Source: CAYXZR01 sp964470025
GTDB lineage: Bacteria > Patescibacteriota > Patescibacteriia > Buchananbacterales > UBA6539
Direction of reading: 5' to 3'
Assembly: GCA_964470025.1 (NCBI GenBank)
Contig: CAYXZR010000011.1
Location: 1 to 25,332, forward strand
Length of the DNA: 25,332 bases
The translations under genes and the position numbers were made by a program. Below are positions 24,253 to 25,332 of this stretch, piece by piece; position 1 is the stretch's first letter, and every line of letters begins with the position of its first letter. The notes beneath the pieces are model-generated. The model made no database searches, was not told where the DNA came from, and saw nothing but the letters and a program-made list of their open reading frames with translations.

Positions 24253-25332
24253 TTATAAAATTTCCTTCAAATACTTACCAGTCCAACTCTTCTTCTCTTT
24301 TGCAATATCTTTTGGCGTTCCCTGAGCAACTACCTGACCACCACCTGCACCACCTTCTGGCCCCATATCAATCACCCAGTCAGCTGACTTAATTACATCC
24401 AAATTGTGCTCAATGATCAATACTGTATTCCCCTTATCAACCAACTTATTCAAAACCTCTAGCAATCGCCGTATATCATCAAAGTGTAAACCAGTCGTCG
24501 GCTCATCAAGCACATACAATGTCTTACCAGTAGAGCGACGAGACAATTCAGTTGCAAGCTTCACACGCTGCGCCTCACCACCAGAAAGTGTTGTTGCAGG
24601 CTGGCCAAGCTTTACATACCCAAGACCAACATCGTGCAACGTTCGAAGCTTGTTGTAAATCACTTGCTGCTGACGGAAAAATCGCATTGCTTCAGTTACT
24701 GACATATCTAAAATTGCAGCAATATTTTTTCCTTGATAATGAATCTCTAAAACTTCTGCCCTGTACCGCATACCGTGGCAAATCTCACACTGAATATACA
24801 CGTCAGGCAAGAAATTCATTTCAATTTTGACCATACCCTCACCTGCACAGTTTGGACAGCGGCCTTCTTTAGAGTTGAAGCTAAATTTACCAACTGAATA
24901 TCCACGAATTTTAGCTTCTTTTGTGTTTGCAAATAAATCACGGATATAGGTAAACACACCAGTGTACGTGGCTGGATTTGATCGCGGTGTTCGCCCAATT
25001 GGTGATTGATCAATCGCAATCACTTTATCAATATTATCAATTCCTTTTATTTCTTTATGTGCACCTGGCAACTCTTTCGCCCGGAAAAACTTCCGCGCCA
25101 ATGCCTTTACTAAAATATCTTCCATCAAGGTTGACTTACCTGAACCAGAAACACCAGTAAAACTCACCAGCTTACCAAGTGGAATAGAAACTGAAACATT
25201 TTTTAAATTATGCTCAGTAGCACCAATAATATCAATTGATTTTCCATTTCCTTTTCGATATGATTTTGGCGGTTCAATTTGTAACTCTCCTGAGAGATAC
25301 TTACCTGTCAACGATTTTTTATTTTTCTTAAT
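24253..25332 (-). CDS. uvrA: UvrABC system protein A (excinuclease subunit A), C-terminal part
   Basis: UvrA is the damage-sensing ATPase dimer that loads UvrB onto lesions in nucleotide excision repair. Only the last 359 codons are in the window; the frame stays open through the right edge, so the N-terminal half lies outside. Visible parts are LTGKYLSGELQIE, the second ATPase site Walker A GVSGSGKST, the zinc finger C-x2-C-x19-C-x2-C (CPNC then CEIC), the ABC signature LSGGEAQRVKLA, Walker B LYVLDEPTTGLH, the switch His in IIEHN, and the family end WVIDMGPEGG. Nothing suggests truncation at the 3' end. It ends 1 nt before the hydrolase gene. A TTG codon at 25311 should not be taken as a start, because the homologous reading continues upstream. 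Confidence 0.97.
   Translation of the reverse strand: MKKNKKSLTGKYLSGELQIEPPKSYRKGNGKSIDIIGATEHNLKNVSVSIPLGKLVSFTGVSGSGKSTLMEDILVKALARKFFRAKELPGAHKEIKGIDNIDKVIAIDQSPIGRTPRSNPATYTGVFTYIRDLFANTKEAKIRGYSVGKFSFNSKEGRCPNCAGEGMVKIEMNFLPDVYIQCEICHGMRYRAEVLEIHYQGKNIAAILDMSVTEAMRFFRQQQVIYNKLRTLHDVGLGYVKLGQPATTLSGGEAQRVKLATELSRRSTGKTLYVLDEPTTGLHFDDIRRLLEVLNKLVDKGNTVLIIEHNLDVIKSADWVIDMGPEGGAGGGQVVAQGTPKDIAKEKKSWTGKYLKEIL

Noticed and set aside
24253..25311. Independent short ABC protein starting at the TTG at 25311
   Set aside because: The frame is open to the window edge and the text before the TTG continues the UvrA match, so this is the end of uvrA.
482..25332. Alternative genetic code with UGA read as glycine (Gracilibacteria/Absconditabacteria)
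   Set aside because: All conserved genes are uninterrupted under the standard code, including a 3413-codon glycine-rich frame with no in-frame TGA.

Overview
The window looks like chromosomal DNA of a Candidate Phyla Radiation (Patescibacteria) bacterium, most likely of the Parcubacteria type. The evidence is a PrgI / TrbL-VirB6-like / TraC-VirB4-like gene cluster of the kind common in that group, several CPR-style conserved unknown proteins, a thrombospondin-3-type calcium-loop membrane protein, a giant cysteine-rich surface protein, moderately low GC and very tight gene packing. The standard code fits: all genes are long and open, and every visible stop is TAA or TAG. The exact lineage cannot be fixed without 16S rRNA or marker genes.

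Region 1 (1-17689, all minus strand) is one compact cluster with gaps of 2-11 nt. In transcription order it holds a single-pass membrane protein with two calcium loops (283 aa), a giant N-terminally anchored ectodomain protein (3413 aa, about 40% of the window), a polytopic TrbL/VirB6-like protein with a long soluble tail (1053 aa), two conserved soluble unknowns (419 and 410 aa), PrgI (VirB3-like), and the start of a TraC/VirB4-N-terminal-like protein that runs off the left edge. A promoter-like pair lies in the 143-nt gap upstream. I read this as a type IV secretion-like envelope machine physically linked to a very large, probably disulfide-bonded surface protein. It is the best candidate here for an undescribed system.

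Region 2 (17833-19564) has rsmA on the minus strand. Divergent from it, on the plus strand, are a 32-codon single-pass membrane ORF and a 237-aa secreted cysteine-rich protein of unknown function. The plus-strand unit ends in a strong intrinsic terminator that lies inside the coding sequence of the convergent tsaC gene.

Region 3 (19559-25332, minus strand) is a housekeeping run: uvrA (C-terminal part, cut by the right edge), an RBBP9-like alpha/beta hydrolase, leuS, a FemAB-family aminoacyl transferase and tsaC. Gaps are 1-3 nt except before leuS. No rRNA, tRNA, CRISPR array, insertion sequence or prophage was seen, and there is no gene-free stretch longer than about 200 nt.
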